Source: Neurospora tetraspora (Eukaryota; Ascomycota; Sordariomycetes; Sordariales; Sordariaceae). From it: a stretch of DNA of 64,000 nt. The stretch is from contig NW_026944384.1 of assembly GCF_033439725.1 (NCBI RefSeq), forward strand, positions 2,728,001 through 2,792,000, read 5' to 3'. A model generated the notes under the pieces. The model worked only from the letters and a program-made list of their open reading frames with translations, was not told the origin of the DNA and did not search any database. Made by a program: the position numbers and the translations under genes. Shown piece by piece: positions 11,823 to 23,446 of this stretch (positions within the stretch are counted from its first letter, which is position 1; every line of letters begins with the position of its first letter).

Positions 11823-14800
11823 TTACCCCCCCTCTATACAAAAGATTTGTCCGCAAATCTTACTAAATAATCGTATAGAATTAATATATAAAACTATATT
11901 TATTTCTTCTTCGTAATACGCTGTAAACGCCTCAATCCTTCCACTTCGGGGTACTCGTCGTCGTCATATCATTCCATATCCTCGTTAAGCCAATTTATTG
12001 ACCGTTGGAGCGGGCCCGGAGTATCTGGGTTAGCTTCGTAAAAATCCTAAAATACCTTCGGTACGTATTTAAAATTAGAGGCGGGATATTATTTTAAATT
12101 AAGGTCCCAGCTTTTCTAATCCGCCTAATAAAACAGTTTTCCGTTAGTTACTTTAGAAATTGTAATTTTATTGATTTTCTATTTGGGATTACCGTCTTCG
12201 TCCATATTAATTAATTTAGAATATTCGAGCGCTTATTCCGGGAACGGATTATTATTGTATTTCTATAAGCGGTCCGTATAGAAGACGTCAGCACCCTTCT
12301 AACTCTTCGGTAATTCTAAATAGTAAGAATATCTTATTCTTTCAATAATTTTATAATAATTGCGAATATTAGGGAAATCGAATTTATTATTAAGTTGAAT
12401 AATCGTAGATTAGAGCCGTTTAATAATAATAATTCCATTTCCTAGTTCGAAATTGGGCTCCTTCTATTTTTTATTAATTTAGACTGCTTATTATTCGTAT
12501 ATTTTTAATATTATTTCCTTTACGAATTCGATATAACTATATATATATTGAACTTAATTTTATATTTATTCCTTAATTAATTGCTCCGTCCGGGGGATAT
12601 TAGGATTTTAGATACGGATTTTCTAATTGAAAGGTATCCTTATTAGGTATCCAAATATAATTTCGTAAGGAGATAAGCCTATACTATTTTAGGGAAGATT
12701 ATTTTATATTACGTTTAAGGTTAAAATAATTTTAGACTAATTATTTTAATACTAATTAATAAACGGTTAAAAGCGTTAATTAATATAAATATTTATAACC
12801 TTTACTTAATTTATTATTTAATTATATCCTGCGGTAGCTAGTTTTTACTTGATTCCGGTTAATTTAAATATTTTATTTATAAACGCGGATATAAATTGCA
12901 GCCTTCGATCGGAAATTATTTTTTTATTATATTATAAACGCAGTATAGTCCTTTATAATATATTCGAACAATATTGCGAACGGTAATACTTTCTATATAA
13001 GGAGTAACCTATAATAATTTCGATAAATAGTCGATTATTACTAATATATTATTAAAATTATATTTATCTTTCGGCATCTTCTTAAAATCTATAATAATAA
13101 ATATCTACTTTTTAATAGGTAGGGGAGTTGAGTATAATAAGCCGGGCGTTTTATTTTTAAGGATTTTATTAGCCCTATATATTATATAATTTTTGATAAA
13201 ATAGTTAATATTTTTAATTATACGCGGTTACTAGTATTATATTTAAGACTATTCGGTTTTTATTTCTTCCTGGGTAGGCTGTAATTAGCGTTAAATAAAT
13301 TTTATTAATAATTCGTATACGTAGGTTATTTAATTTAGGGACGATTAAGCGATTTTAATAAATTAGGAATCCGTTAGCTAGTACTACGAAGTTAGGATCC
13401 GATCCGTAAGCGCGGGCGCGATATTTTTCTAAGGATTCGTTTTCCTAATTAATTTTTATAAATATATCTATTAATTTATATCCTTCTAATTTAATGGGGT
13501 TTAACTCATTTATATTTAAAGTTATAATTAGGATTGATTCTTCTAGTAGGCTGGAAGCGGTAGCGATAGAATTAATAATAGAAATTTCGGTTCCGCCTTT
13601 TATTATCGGTTTAAATATTTAGAACGTATAATACACATCCTTTTTATCTTTCTAAATTTTAAAATCTTCGGATTTCTAGGAAAGCGCGTTTATTGCCGCG
13701 TTTTTTATATTAGGCCGGTATATAATTTCGAAGTAGTATTAGGATAGGAACTTTATTTATTCAGCCTATCAAAAGTTAAGGAAATATTTTATATTAAAGT
13801 ATTTAAATATTTAATAATTAGTAATAACTATAAACAGTTTATTCTATTAGAGGCTAATAAATTTGGGTCGCTACGTTTAGAGGGTTTTAATAATAGCGAA
13901 TAATTCTTTATTATAAATAGAATAATTATATTCGGCGCCCTATATAATTTTTAAAAAGAAAGTAATTGGGTGCTATTTTTTAATATTTTCTTGTAATTAG
14001 GATAATATTCCCGTTAGTATTCTATTATTAGTATTTATTTTAACTTTTATTTTGGTATTATAACGGAAATATTTTAATAGCAGGGCCTCTACGAATAATC
14101 TTTTAAGTTCTTCGAAAATAGTTTAGTATTTATCGGTCTAAGTAAACGCTTCCCCCTTTTATATTAAATTCGTAAGTGAACGCGCTATGCGATTGTAATT
14201 TTTAATAAACTTTCGATAAAAATTATAGAAGCTTAAGAAGGATTAGATTCCTTTTAAGTTAGAGGGTACGGTCTATTCTTTAATAACCTCTACCTTTTTT
14301 AGGTCGACGGAAATATTATCCCAGCCTACGATGAATCTTGGGAATTTTATTTTAATTATATAGAATTCGTACTTTTTAAGATCGGCTTATAAGCCCGTAT
14401 CCTTTAAACGATAGAGGACCTTTTTAATATAATTAGTATATTTATTTAAATTATCCGAATAGATTAAGATATTACTAATATAGGCTATATAGAAATCCTT
14501 TAAATATTCGCCTAAGATAGAGTTAATAAAGTTTTGAAAGTTGGCCGGGCCGTTAATAAAGCCGAATAGTAATATTTTATATTTAAAAGCCCCTATACTA
14601 GTATAGAAGGTGGTTAAGTCTTCATCTTCTAATTTTATTCGAATATGGTGAAACGCTTATCGAATATCGATTTTTGTAAATTATTAGGCCTTAGTTACTT
14701 TGGCGAATATTTCTTCGATTAACGGTAATAGGTAATAGTCTTTTTGAATAACAGTGTTAAATTTTCGGTAATTTACATAGAAACGGAGACTTCTATTAGC

Positions 14801-17800
14801 CTTTTTAATAAATAATATAAATATTACTTATAAGGACGAATTCGCTTCGATAAATCCCTTTGATATGTTTTCTAAAATATATTTACGTACGGCTTCTAAT
14901 TCGTTAAGGAATATTTTATATAGACGATTATAATTCAATTCTTTTAATCGATAGCCTTTATTGAATTTAACTTTGTAATCATATAGTTTATATTTAAATA
15001 ACGTATTCGAGTTGTATTTATTAAAGATTTGGATTTTATTATAATATTTAGGTGGAATTATTTGAATAGCTTCCTTATAAAATTCCTTTTCGTTACGGGG
15101 TAGTAATTTTTAAGCGGGGTTTTTAACGACTCTTTTTTATTGAATAAATCGTATAGTGTTCCTTTTTAACGGATTATAGGAAGAGGTTTCCGTTTAAAAT
15201 ATACATTTAAATAGAATAATATTTATATTAATTTGTAATATTATATTTTAATTAATAAGTATTTTAAGTATCTGATCCCCATTTGCTCTTAGTAGGTTAT
15301 TTTTAATAATAGGGTTTCTTAAATTTTAAAAATAATATTATAAGGTAAGTAAGGTTAATTAAATTATGTTCTATTTTATTTATAGGGTTGGTCTTTTTGA
15401 AAATTGCGGTAGGGTTTTAGAGAAGATAGCGAAGTTAGGTATATTTAAGTTTGCTAGCGTCGTTGTAAGTATATTAGAGATCGGCGAGCGTAATAGGAAC
15501 CGTTTTAGGTTTAAAGTTTAAAGCGGCTTCTAATTCTAAGATCCGTTTTTTAATATTCTTTTAATATTATCGAATTTCGCGGTAATAGTAATTTTAGGTT
15601 TTAAAGTCAACTTTTTTCTTTTTATAATAATTAAAGAATAGTTATTCGTCGAAGATAAATTCGGTTAAAGTATATCTATTCGTAAAACGAGTAACTGTTC
15701 GGCTATTATTCTTTTTATCCGTTCGGCGTTTATCTTTTCGAATTATTAGTACGTTACGGTATTTTAAATTTCTTTAATAAACGGGGTTAAACGAAGTCAG
15801 CGAATTTTAAATTTCGAAGTGCTTTAATTAATTTGGGTCCGGTTTTTATTCCGGGGGGAAGAATAAACGCCGGTTAGTGCAATTTACCTAAATATTATAA
15901 AGGTCGAATTATTTCCGGCTAATAATAATATTATATATTATATTAATTACAATAAAATAATCGGGTAGCATAATTCGGTTTTAAATCTTTAAAACGGCTT
16001 TAATAATTTTTTTAATACTCTAATTTGTTTTTCCTTAATAATTATTAATTCTTCAAATTAGAAAATTACTCGTAGATTCTACTAATAATCGTTTCTTTAA
16101 TTTTTTAATAAAGGCGGTGCTAATAAATAAATAACTATTTACTCCTATATTAATTAAAGTATTAAATACAAATAAAGATATTCTATTATTAATTAAAGTA
16201 TATTAAATAAATAAGGGTTCCCTTCCTAGAAAGGGTATTAAATTAAATCCTTCCTTCCCTTTATATTTTTATTTATCTTTTTTTTATTACTCCATAACTA
16301 ATACCTCCCTTAGGAAGGAATTTAATTTATTTAAGGTAATTAATTTCCTTATTCGTTAGCAGCTAGAGTGGCCGGAATAATTAGAATTACTTAATTAGTT
16401 CCATTCTCGTAAGTTAAATAAAGGTTAATAATAGCGATAATATGGTCGCGGCGTTCGCGGTCGAAATGTTCCTTCTCGGGATAATTATATTTAATATAAC
16501 CCTTTTCTTTATAAAAAAAAAAAGTATTTACTTTCATTAAATAGTCGAATAATTTCTTTATAGTTACTACTTTAACGAGCGGCGCTTCCGCCTCCTCTAT
16601 TAGTAAGCTTAAGAGCGGAGCTAAAACTAAAGTTAAAACCCCTATTACTTCTATTAGAATTATTATTCTTACCAGTCTTAAAAGTAATTTTATTTTCGTT
16701 GGCGATAATCTTAAATATTTATCTAAAATCGCAATAGTCTATATAGTAAGACTTAAAGGAGATAGAAGAATTGTAATACTTCGCGCCTATTTATTTTTTA
16801 TATTCTATTAGAAAGTATTAAAATAATTTACGTTTCTATTCGGTCTTAGAATGTTAGTACTTGCTAGCTATCCGAATAAATTTGTTCTTAAAAAAATCAA
16901 AGTTATTGTTATCTTTTATTTTTAATTTAGTAAAGTTTTGGAGCGTGTTCTTTTCCTGGTTAGGGTTATAATATTAGCGCTATAAATAAATTATTAAGTT
17001 GGAGTAAGTTTTAATTTAATTTAGGTAGGTTTCGCGTAAATATAGTATTAAATTATGATAAATATAACTGGCTAAACGGTTTTTAATATATAGAAATTTG
17101 TTGCGGTCGGTTAAGTAATTAATTAACATTAATTTCGAATTTATTTTAGATTAAATTATAATAGGTTTCGAAAATAATACTATCTTTTTTATTTTAATTG
17201 TAATATTTAGTAGGGTCGGCTTATTTAATATTACGGTAGCGGGAATTAGAGCGTTTTCTATTATTAGGATCAGTTTTAGGGGGTAGGGTTAAAAAGCGGG
17301 TAGAAGTTTTAAGGGGAGTTTCGCTAGTATCTTTCTTAATACTAGGAAATACTATTTCTTTAGCTTTTCTTTTATTTTTATTCTTAATTATTCCTTTATT
17401 AATATTTAAATTAGTAATAAAATCTTTTAATTCTTTAATAGTATTTTCCTTCTTTATAAGGGAGTTTTTTAATTACTATATTATAGCGGGGTTAATAGTG
17501 GGCATATTATATCAGTTAGTTAAAACGGGGATTTAATTGTAAATAATTTTAAATTTAACATTTAAATAGGAGATGAAGCGGTAAACTTCCGATACCTATT
17601 CCTCCTATATTATATTTATAATAAATAATAGTTTAAATTCTTAGAATATAACTTAGGGATTTCTACAGTATAATTCGGCGAACTTCTCTTTAATTAAGTA
17701 ATTAGAGAACGGGAGGTTCGAGGGGAATAGTATTTAAAAGGGAACGTTAGGGACGGAATTGCGGATAAATAATTCGGCGAATTCTTTTATTTTCTATTTT

Positions 17801-18493
17801 AAATCGTTAGTAATTTTATATTTCATTAGGCAGGTGTCGAAGGTCTTCGTATTTTTAATTACTATAGTAATATATTAGTCGAATAAGTCGAAGGATAATT
17901 TGGACTCTTCGTCGTCCTTTTCTATATTAGTAATTATATTGGCTAACGTTTTATCGGATTACTTTAATAAATAATATATATAGTATAGGGACTTTTTACG
18001 AAGGATTATAAATTTGCTGCGAAAGTATTCTTTATTAGGGTAAAGGCCGTTATAACGCTCTTTATTAAAATAGACGGCCTTATACGTATTATCCTTAATA
18101 ATAGGATCGATAATTTAGTACTTGGAAATTGGCTTTTTATCGTTAACGATGACTTTCTTCTTAGGTTTTAATTTAATAACTATATCCTCTTCTTGTAAAG
18201 GGTTGGGATTGGAAGAGCTAGAGCCTCCTTCTCCGTTACTATTTCCGCCTTCTTTTCCGAAGAAGGTATTATTATATTCGTCGTTAGAGATATCTTCGTT
18301 ATAACGATTGTCGTTGCGGTTCTTAGTCTATTTGGTACCTTTATAGTTATTAGCGCTATTGCGTATTTAGCGTAGTAGTGCTATTATATAATTGTTGTAA
18401 ATATTCGGTGCTTTTAAATTCTTATAATAAATGTTTCTAATTTCGTTTTGAGATTTAATTTTCCTAAGTAATTATTAGGTTGATTTAAAATAA
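11823..18493 (-). pseudogene. Degenerate gypsy gag-pol with chromodomain
   Basis: Decayed protein is readable on the minus strand. RT at roughly 14300-14960 shows LRFYVNYRKFNTVIQKDYYLLP (compare LRFCVDYRxLNxVT) and IAYISNILIYS, the RIP-altered YLDDILIYS box (about 14460-14500). RNase H lies below it (about 13600-14250). Integrase includes MPKDKYNFNxILVIIDYLSK at about 13020-13080. A chromodomain-like end at about 12010-12160 reads KLFYQADW... and DFYEANPDTPGP, marking a chromovirus-type element. The gag region (about 16300-18490) is too mutated to delimit. Stops occur throughout, so nothing is expressed as protein. Confidence 0.85.
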
Positions 18494-18788
18494 TGTAAGG
18501 GTATAGTATAGGTAAGTTGAAAGCAAAGTTAAGATTCTATTTATAATAGAAGATTTTAAATAGGGAAAAGAAAAGAGGAAGAGAATTAGGTATAAGCGTA
18601 TAGACCTAAATAAATACCCTAGTCGTATAAGCGATAGCGGGACCCATATACGGGTCGCTATTAGCCAATCCCTTCATTTGTATCCTCTTCACTTACATAG
18701 CCTAGAATCCTCCATATACTTCATTCCAGCACCCTCGTGAACCACGTCCGTGCATAGCACCCATACCTAGTCTGCCAGCGCCGTCACA
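18494..18788 (-). repeat. 5' LTR of the gypsy element (right copy)
   Basis: 295 bp, read TGTGACGGCG...CTTACA on the minus strand. The outer (right) side keeps CGCCGTCACA, while the inner (left) side is A/T-shifted (TGTAAGGGTATAG). It is flanked on its outer side by the TCTAT duplication at 18789-18793. Confidence 0.92.
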
Positions 18789-19589
18789 TCTATAATATAC
18801 GCCGCCGTAATTACCCGGCTTAATATTACTTTTATTACCAACTAATTAATTTATTATAATTATAATTCTAATCTTTAATATTATAAAATTATTAATAAAA
18901 TCTTATATTACTTTTAATTCTACTCTAATCTTTCCTTTTATTACAGTACGTTAGTAAGGTTCGAAATTGCTTTAAATATATTGTACGCTGCTAATTCTCT
19001 AGATCGAAAGAGTTTATAAGGATTTATAATTAACCTCTTTAATAATTTAATTTATTAGGGTACTATTAAATAAAAAATAGTATTAACGTTAATAATAGAA
19101 ATACAAATCCTCTCTACTTTAAATATAATAAAGGAAGCTATTATTATTATGTATTTATATAGAGAGATTAATATTCCCCTTAATAAAAATATCCTCGTAA
19201 TTAGTTGTAATAATATTTAAATAATACGAGTATTTACTATCGAGGTTACAAAGTTAATAACTCAGCTTAAGTATATTAATATTTATTATTATTAGTTAAA
19301 GTAGGAGATTATAGAAGGAAGGATTCAAATTAAATATTTAAAAATAAAGAGGATACTAATTGACGGGCTAACGAAGGTTTTAGGATAATTGGAGTATAAA
19401 AAGTTCCGGGAATTAATGGGAATAGCGAATATATTAGTTCGTAAGGAGACGGGGATGAATAAGGAGATTACGGATAACGTATTAGAAGATATTTATAATT
19501 TAGCTAGAGAAATCGACGTACTAAAAGAAATATTTTGTAAATAATTTTACTTTTGCCCTGTTTTAGGAAGGATTGTAAGTGAGGGGGTG

Positions 19590-19781
19590 TGTTAGAGTAG
19601 AGGGTAGATTTTTGGGATTCTGGCTAAACTCTATATAGGTTAACTGCCCAACCCCCTAATATTACCTAATTTCTGAGCATATTTAAGTTACCCTAGCACC
19701 CCCCATACCCTCTGTTATACACGGCTCGAGGCGGACACACACACTCTTCAATCAATCAATTCTGCACGGTCATATCTAACA
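19590..19781 (+). repeat. 3' LTR of the copia element
   Basis: 192 bp, TGTTAG...TAACA, matching 6968-7159. The outer (right) half is closer to the unmutated state (CTCGAGGCGGACACACACAC), and the inner (left) half carries more C-to-T and G-to-A changes. It is followed by the CCTGC duplication. Confidence 0.93.
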
Positions 19782-19786
19782 CCTGC
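19782..19786. repeat. Target-site duplication of the copia element, right copy
   Basis: CCTGC, an exact repeat of 6963-6967. Host DNA of normal composition resumes here. Confidence 0.9.
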
Positions 19787-21811
19787 AGCCGTACGTTACG
19801 CCGACTTACACAACCTGCGTAACGATGCCTGCTTACGCCTTACTTACACAGTACGGCCCTGAAAATGCCCGCTGCCGGAATACTGTGCAAGGTAATTATG
19901 GTCGAAGCTGAAACCTTCAAACAGCTGGAGCCCAAGAGCCCGCAAGCGAAATATCAGGATGCAACAAGCGCCAGCACACCCGGATACGGACCACAAAGAG
20001 CATCTTGTCACTTCACTTTTCTCCTTTGCTTTTTTTCATATCACAACTGCCGGACGATCTCATCTACCATTGATGCCTCGGACCGAAAACGCACAAACCG
20101 CAGAAAAGGGGACTCTTGTCTCCTTTGTATTCCAACATCCTCGTGGCCTTTGCTTGGATGCCACGAGCACCACGAAGCTGCAATGGAACTACCTAGTCGT
20201 TATGTCGCACCCGCACGCTCTGTGTTCCTTCGGATTCATTTGTTACGTGGTTCTCATCATGGCGTTGATCATTACAACCTGGGAGGAAACGCAGTGAAGT
20301 CTCACTCTGTGCTCCGAGTCTGTACCACTCACTCACTACCTTGAGTTCTTCTAATTCCCGAAAGTCAAGATTTGAGCCTGTGTACCTACCTCGCCGTCGT
20401 CACTCAATCTTGTATACGCCGGCAGGTCGTAGGAGGTTATATTAGTACAAGCAGCGGAGGGATGCTCAAGTGAGTCCGGCAGTTGCAATTGGTGCCAGCG
20501 CACGGAAGGTTCCAAGTACTTAGGTTCCTATCTGCCATCATCCGCCGCGGCTGCGCGGCAACCTACGACAAAAGCATCCAGAGGCTAGCTGCCGGCACTT
20601 CTAACCAAGTTTTATTTCTCCTGCACCATACACGACATGCTCATCTCATTTACACAACACAAATAATCAAAATCACAAAAAATCAGCTCTTGGTAAGCGG
20701 TCAAGAAAGAAGTTGGCTTGTGTTTATCATATTCCTCTTCAACCAAGTCGATATCTCGGCTTCCTTCCCGCATATGGACTACCATCACCCATGGTTGAGG
20801 CTCTGTCCCCAACTCCAAAGTTTCGATGACATCCAACTTCGCCAAGCATTTTCCATATGACAACTGCTATCAATCTGACATGTCAATCTGACTACCAACG
20901 GCCCGGTCCATGCCTATGCCTGGGGGTTCTGTCTGCCTATGCGGCTGCCTAGTTGCATGCCTATCATTACCAGATGTGCATATCTGCCAAGTACTTGTAT
21001 GCCTAGGTATGAATGCAGCCCTATCTCTGTATGTAAGATTTCTTGGAAACCGTTGATCATCCAGATTTCACCAAAGTTCCTATTTTGGACTTGTTTCCTG
21101 CTGTCCGAAACACCACTTCGGTTCTCTAACACTCGGAACACTTGAGTGTTGTTTGTCTGTTTCAGTGATGGCTTGAAGAGCGGAAAAGGGCTTTATTTAT
21201 GGTAGATCATCGCAAACCAAGCCAAGACGTATAGAACAGAAGCCTCAAGTCTGCGAGCGTTGACTTTCTTTTTCACGGCAATGAGTCAGATCTACCTACA
21301 ATGTTGGAAGACTGGCCGAGTTGGATACGGGCGAGAAGATACGCAGTAGATGCCTGCACGAGTGCGGCTCAACTTAGACTGGTGATACGGGATTGCTCAG
21401 CCCTTTAGGGAAACACGACCACATACTTCAGCACTTATCTCTCGTCGGTATATAATGCACACAATAGTCCAGACACTTGACTGTACCGAAATAACAACGG
21501 TTTGTCCAACATCTCAGCTGTGCACAGGCGTGTCAGACTGTCGCCACTCTTTTCAGCTTTCACGATCGGGAAAACCCATTCTTTGTTTTTGAGGCAAAAA
21601 CGACAGCATATACATCTCTGTTTTGACAAGTTACGAAAGGGGATATTGACGATTGCGGTGTTGTTTTCCAGAGTTCCTATAAACAAAAAGTCTTACCGCA
21701 CTGTTCCTGGGTGGTCCAGTCTCCATCAACATCGTCATCTTAACTTCATCACCCACGGACTATACTGGACCAAACAATCTATACAAAACAACCTACCTCT
21801 AGACACACCGC
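19787..21811. other. Intergenic region with no supported gene
   Basis: About 2 kb of normal-composition DNA right of the retroelement island. Open frames of up to 159 codons (for example 19865-20344, plus) show no recognisable domain and have overlapping rivals. A partly repeated GCCTATGC/TGCCTA-type motif occurs around 20910-21005. I see no RNA gene. Confidence 0.45.
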
Positions 21812-22288
21812 AGTCACTCAGCCCTCACAAGTCAACGACACCACTAATTGTGATATCACTTACCACCTTACCGCTTCAAAATCTCAAACTCCCGCGAGAT
21901 CAGAAATCCATCATATCTCTCGAAATCTGAGATTCCACCACATCTCTGCCTAATATCAATACCAACCCTCAACAGTCAACAAAACTACTTACTCGCAATA
22001 TCATTTACCACCTTACCGTTTCAAAACCTCAAACTCCCGAGAGATCAGAAATCCATCATATCTCTTCTCGAAATCTGAGATCCCACCTTATCCCCCCCCC
22101 CCTCCCCTCCCCCCCCCCCCCCGTATCAAAACCAACCTTACAAAGACACCAAGAAAAACACCACTGCTTACCATATCACTTACCACCCCCCCAAATCTCG
22201 GCATCCCAAAATCCTGAGAGATCAATCAGATCATTCATCATATCTCTCACTCAAAATCCCCGAGCTTCCACCACATCATTTGACATTT
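21812..22288 (+). repeat. Three diverged tandem repeats of about 140-165 bp
   Basis: Three consecutive units can be aligned by eye: about 21812-21950, 21952-22090 and 22123-22288. Shared blocks are TATCACTTACCACC, then TCAAAAYCTCAAACTCCCG, then AGAGATCAGAAATCCATCAT, then TCGAAATCTGAGAT. Units 1 and 2 are closest; unit 3 is more diverged and is separated from unit 2 by a C-rich tract. The array ends about 50 bp before the small ORF at 22338, so it probably forms its promoter or 5' leader. Confidence 0.75.
22092..22122. repeat. Poly-C tract
   Basis: 31 bases are almost all C, interrupted by two T (runs of 11, 4 and 14 C). The complementary strand could form a G-quadruplex. It sits between the second and third leader repeats. 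Length may be unstable or mis-assembled. Confidence 0.85.
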
Positions 22289-22337
22289 GCCCTCAGTATC
22301 AAAGCAACCAGTTCATAAGGCAAATTCGAAAAAAGCA

Positions 22338-22517
22338 ATGTGTCAATACTACGCCCACGCCTTCACCTGCAAACACGTCTCCCTCACCTTCGCCCGCTTC
22401 TGTCCCTCGGCTAGCATGATCCAGACCCGGTGCGGCGAGCGGCAGATTTGGCAGACGATTCGAATGGCCGAGTCTTGCGAGGAGTGCAAAGGGGGTAGTA
22501 TCGCTGCTACTGGTTAG
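22338..22517 (+). CDS. Small cysteine-containing conserved fungal protein
   Basis: A 59-aa protein starting MCQYYAHAFTCKH. Six Cys (positions 2, 11, 22, 32, 47, 50) with H7 and H13 resemble a small zinc-binding or redox fold. The layout, with a CxYYAHxxTCKH start, an IQTxCGERQIWQTIR centre and a CEEC end, matches a family of short ascomycete hypothetical proteins that I recall only as uncharacterised. There is no signal peptide, so a cytoplasmic or nuclear location is more likely than secretion. The ATG at 22338 is chosen because the conserved pattern begins there; an upstream in-frame start at 22287 would add 17 residues of unlike composition. A repeat array lies just upstream. Function is unknown. 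Confidence 0.65.
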   Translation: MCQYYAHAFTCKHVSLTFARFCPSASMIQTRCGERQIWQTIRMAESCEECKGGSIAATG

Positions 22518-23446
22518 GATGGGTAGTGACTGCGAATGACCGAGGGGGGCGACTTGGTCCTGCCGGTTGGGACCTGTTGCTTCACGTCATGAAGCATGAA
22601 ACTCTCTGCAAAGATGCGGACATAAAATCGGAGTTCCGGGGATGGCTTCGGCGTCGGGTCCGTTGGGGTATATATGCACGTTCTTGTGGCGAGTGTCTGC
22701 ATAGCGTGATCGAAGACTTTGGATTGATCGTTTACCAAATTGTTGGGCTTCCACTAGACTTTCTGTTAGCTTCATTCTTCTCAGATTTGGGGGTGGCTTA
22801 CCTGGTAGACTGTCCTTTTTCGGGAGTTTTGTTATTACCTGTTACTTACAAGAGATTTCCCTTTCCTTCCTCCCTTCTATGATGTCCAGTTTCTGTTACG
22901 TTGCAAATTTGAAACCAATTGAACATAACAGCCAATCCACTGAAATATCCCCAATCCCCATTCCTTCCCATATCTCGTCCATGCCAGATTACCTAGTCCT
23001 CCGGACAAAAAAGCTGATACAATCTGATGACTCCCAAGCAATCATCACTGAGTCGTGATTCTCCATTCATTCTAGTTGTTGATTTTGTTGTTGGGCCTTT
23101 GTCGACTGTTGTACCATCGACTGTTGAACCATCGCAGGCATACTCGTTACTGGGTGCAAAAAAAAAAACCCAAATTCAAAAAGACAAAAAAAAAAAGCAA
23201 GTATAAATAAATAAAAATAAAAACAAAAACCCCAAAAAAATCAAACAAAAAAAAAAGTCGTGTATATCGCGGGGATCATGGGCGTGCTGTTCTGGCTGGC
23301 CGGGGCTAACGTCGTGTTCCTCAGCCCCGGCAGCATTTCCCGTGTATTTTGTTGTACATGTCGGACTCGTCCTCGGATTCTTCAAATTCAAGTTCCTCAG
23401 ATTCCAATACATGTTTCGTGCGGGCGAGGGGGTAGGATGAGCGTTC
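22518..23446. other. Intergenic region with A-rich tracts
   Basis: About 0.9 kb. It contains the 3' end of the small Cys gene and the probable 3' UTR of the minus-strand gene at 23447. Bases 23158-23258 are A-rich runs (plus strand) that would be T/U-rich in the minus transcript. A possible further exon of the minus gene may lie at about 23320-23410, because one minus frame there is strikingly acidic (EELEFEESEDESDMYNK); I could not join it in phase. Confidence 0.5.

Larger units (their letters stand above)
11528..18788 (-). mobile_element. RIP-mutated Ty3/gypsy chromodomain-type retrotransposon nested in the copia element
   Basis: This is a 7,261-bp element with 295-bp LTRs at 11528-11822 and 18494-18788. 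It is flanked by an exact 5-bp duplication TCTAT (11523-11527 and 18789-18793). Coding order on the minus strand is gag, then RT-RNase H, integrase and chromodomain, which is the gypsy order. On the minus strand the purine tract AGAGGGGGGG directly inside the 3' LTR (plus 11827-11836) is the polypurine tract. The interior is strongly AT-rich and stop-ridden. Because its target duplication sits within copia sequence, it inserted after the copia element did. Confidence 0.93.
7160..19589 (+). pseudogene. Degenerate copia gag-pol, split by the gypsy insertion
   Basis: This is the internal part of the copia element. The left piece is 7160-11527 and the right piece 18794-19589. Gag, protease and integrase should lie in 7160-10700 but are too decayed to delimit. 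The RT reads with many stops from about 10790: a KARFVIR-like start, the ETYTSTL motif, a VNTFVNAYFNKEIY stretch (compare copia VNAFLNGxLxExVY), then the YVDN box. Across the insertion the frame resumes with SSIIYAAVITR, equivalent to the copia motif SLMYAA. The RNase H end has LTDGLTKVLG-like residues at about 19357-19385 (compare ADGLTK). No product can be made. Strand and family are secure; domain edges are approximate. Confidence 0.85.
6968..19781 (+). mobile_element. RIP-mutated Ty1/copia LTR retrotransposon, with a nested gypsy element
   Basis: The element is bounded by 192-bp direct LTRs (6968-7159 and 19590-19781) that begin TG and end CA, flanked by a perfect CCTGC duplication. Without the 7,261-bp gypsy insertion and its extra TCTAT copy it is about 5.5 kb, a normal copia size. 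The internal DNA is very AT-rich and every frame is stop-ridden, as expected after RIP. Reverse transcriptase remains readable on the plus strand around 10790-11400, including a decayed YVDD box (YVDNIVF, about 11205-11235). The RNase H end is readable up to about 19385. A purine tract (GAGGGGG) at 19581-19587 next to the 3' LTR fits a polypurine tract. It is non-functional. Confidence 0.93.

Noticed and set aside
18122-18304. Short plus-strand frame in the gypsy gag region
   Set aside because: Antisense to the degenerate gag and only 60 codons long; a chance frame.
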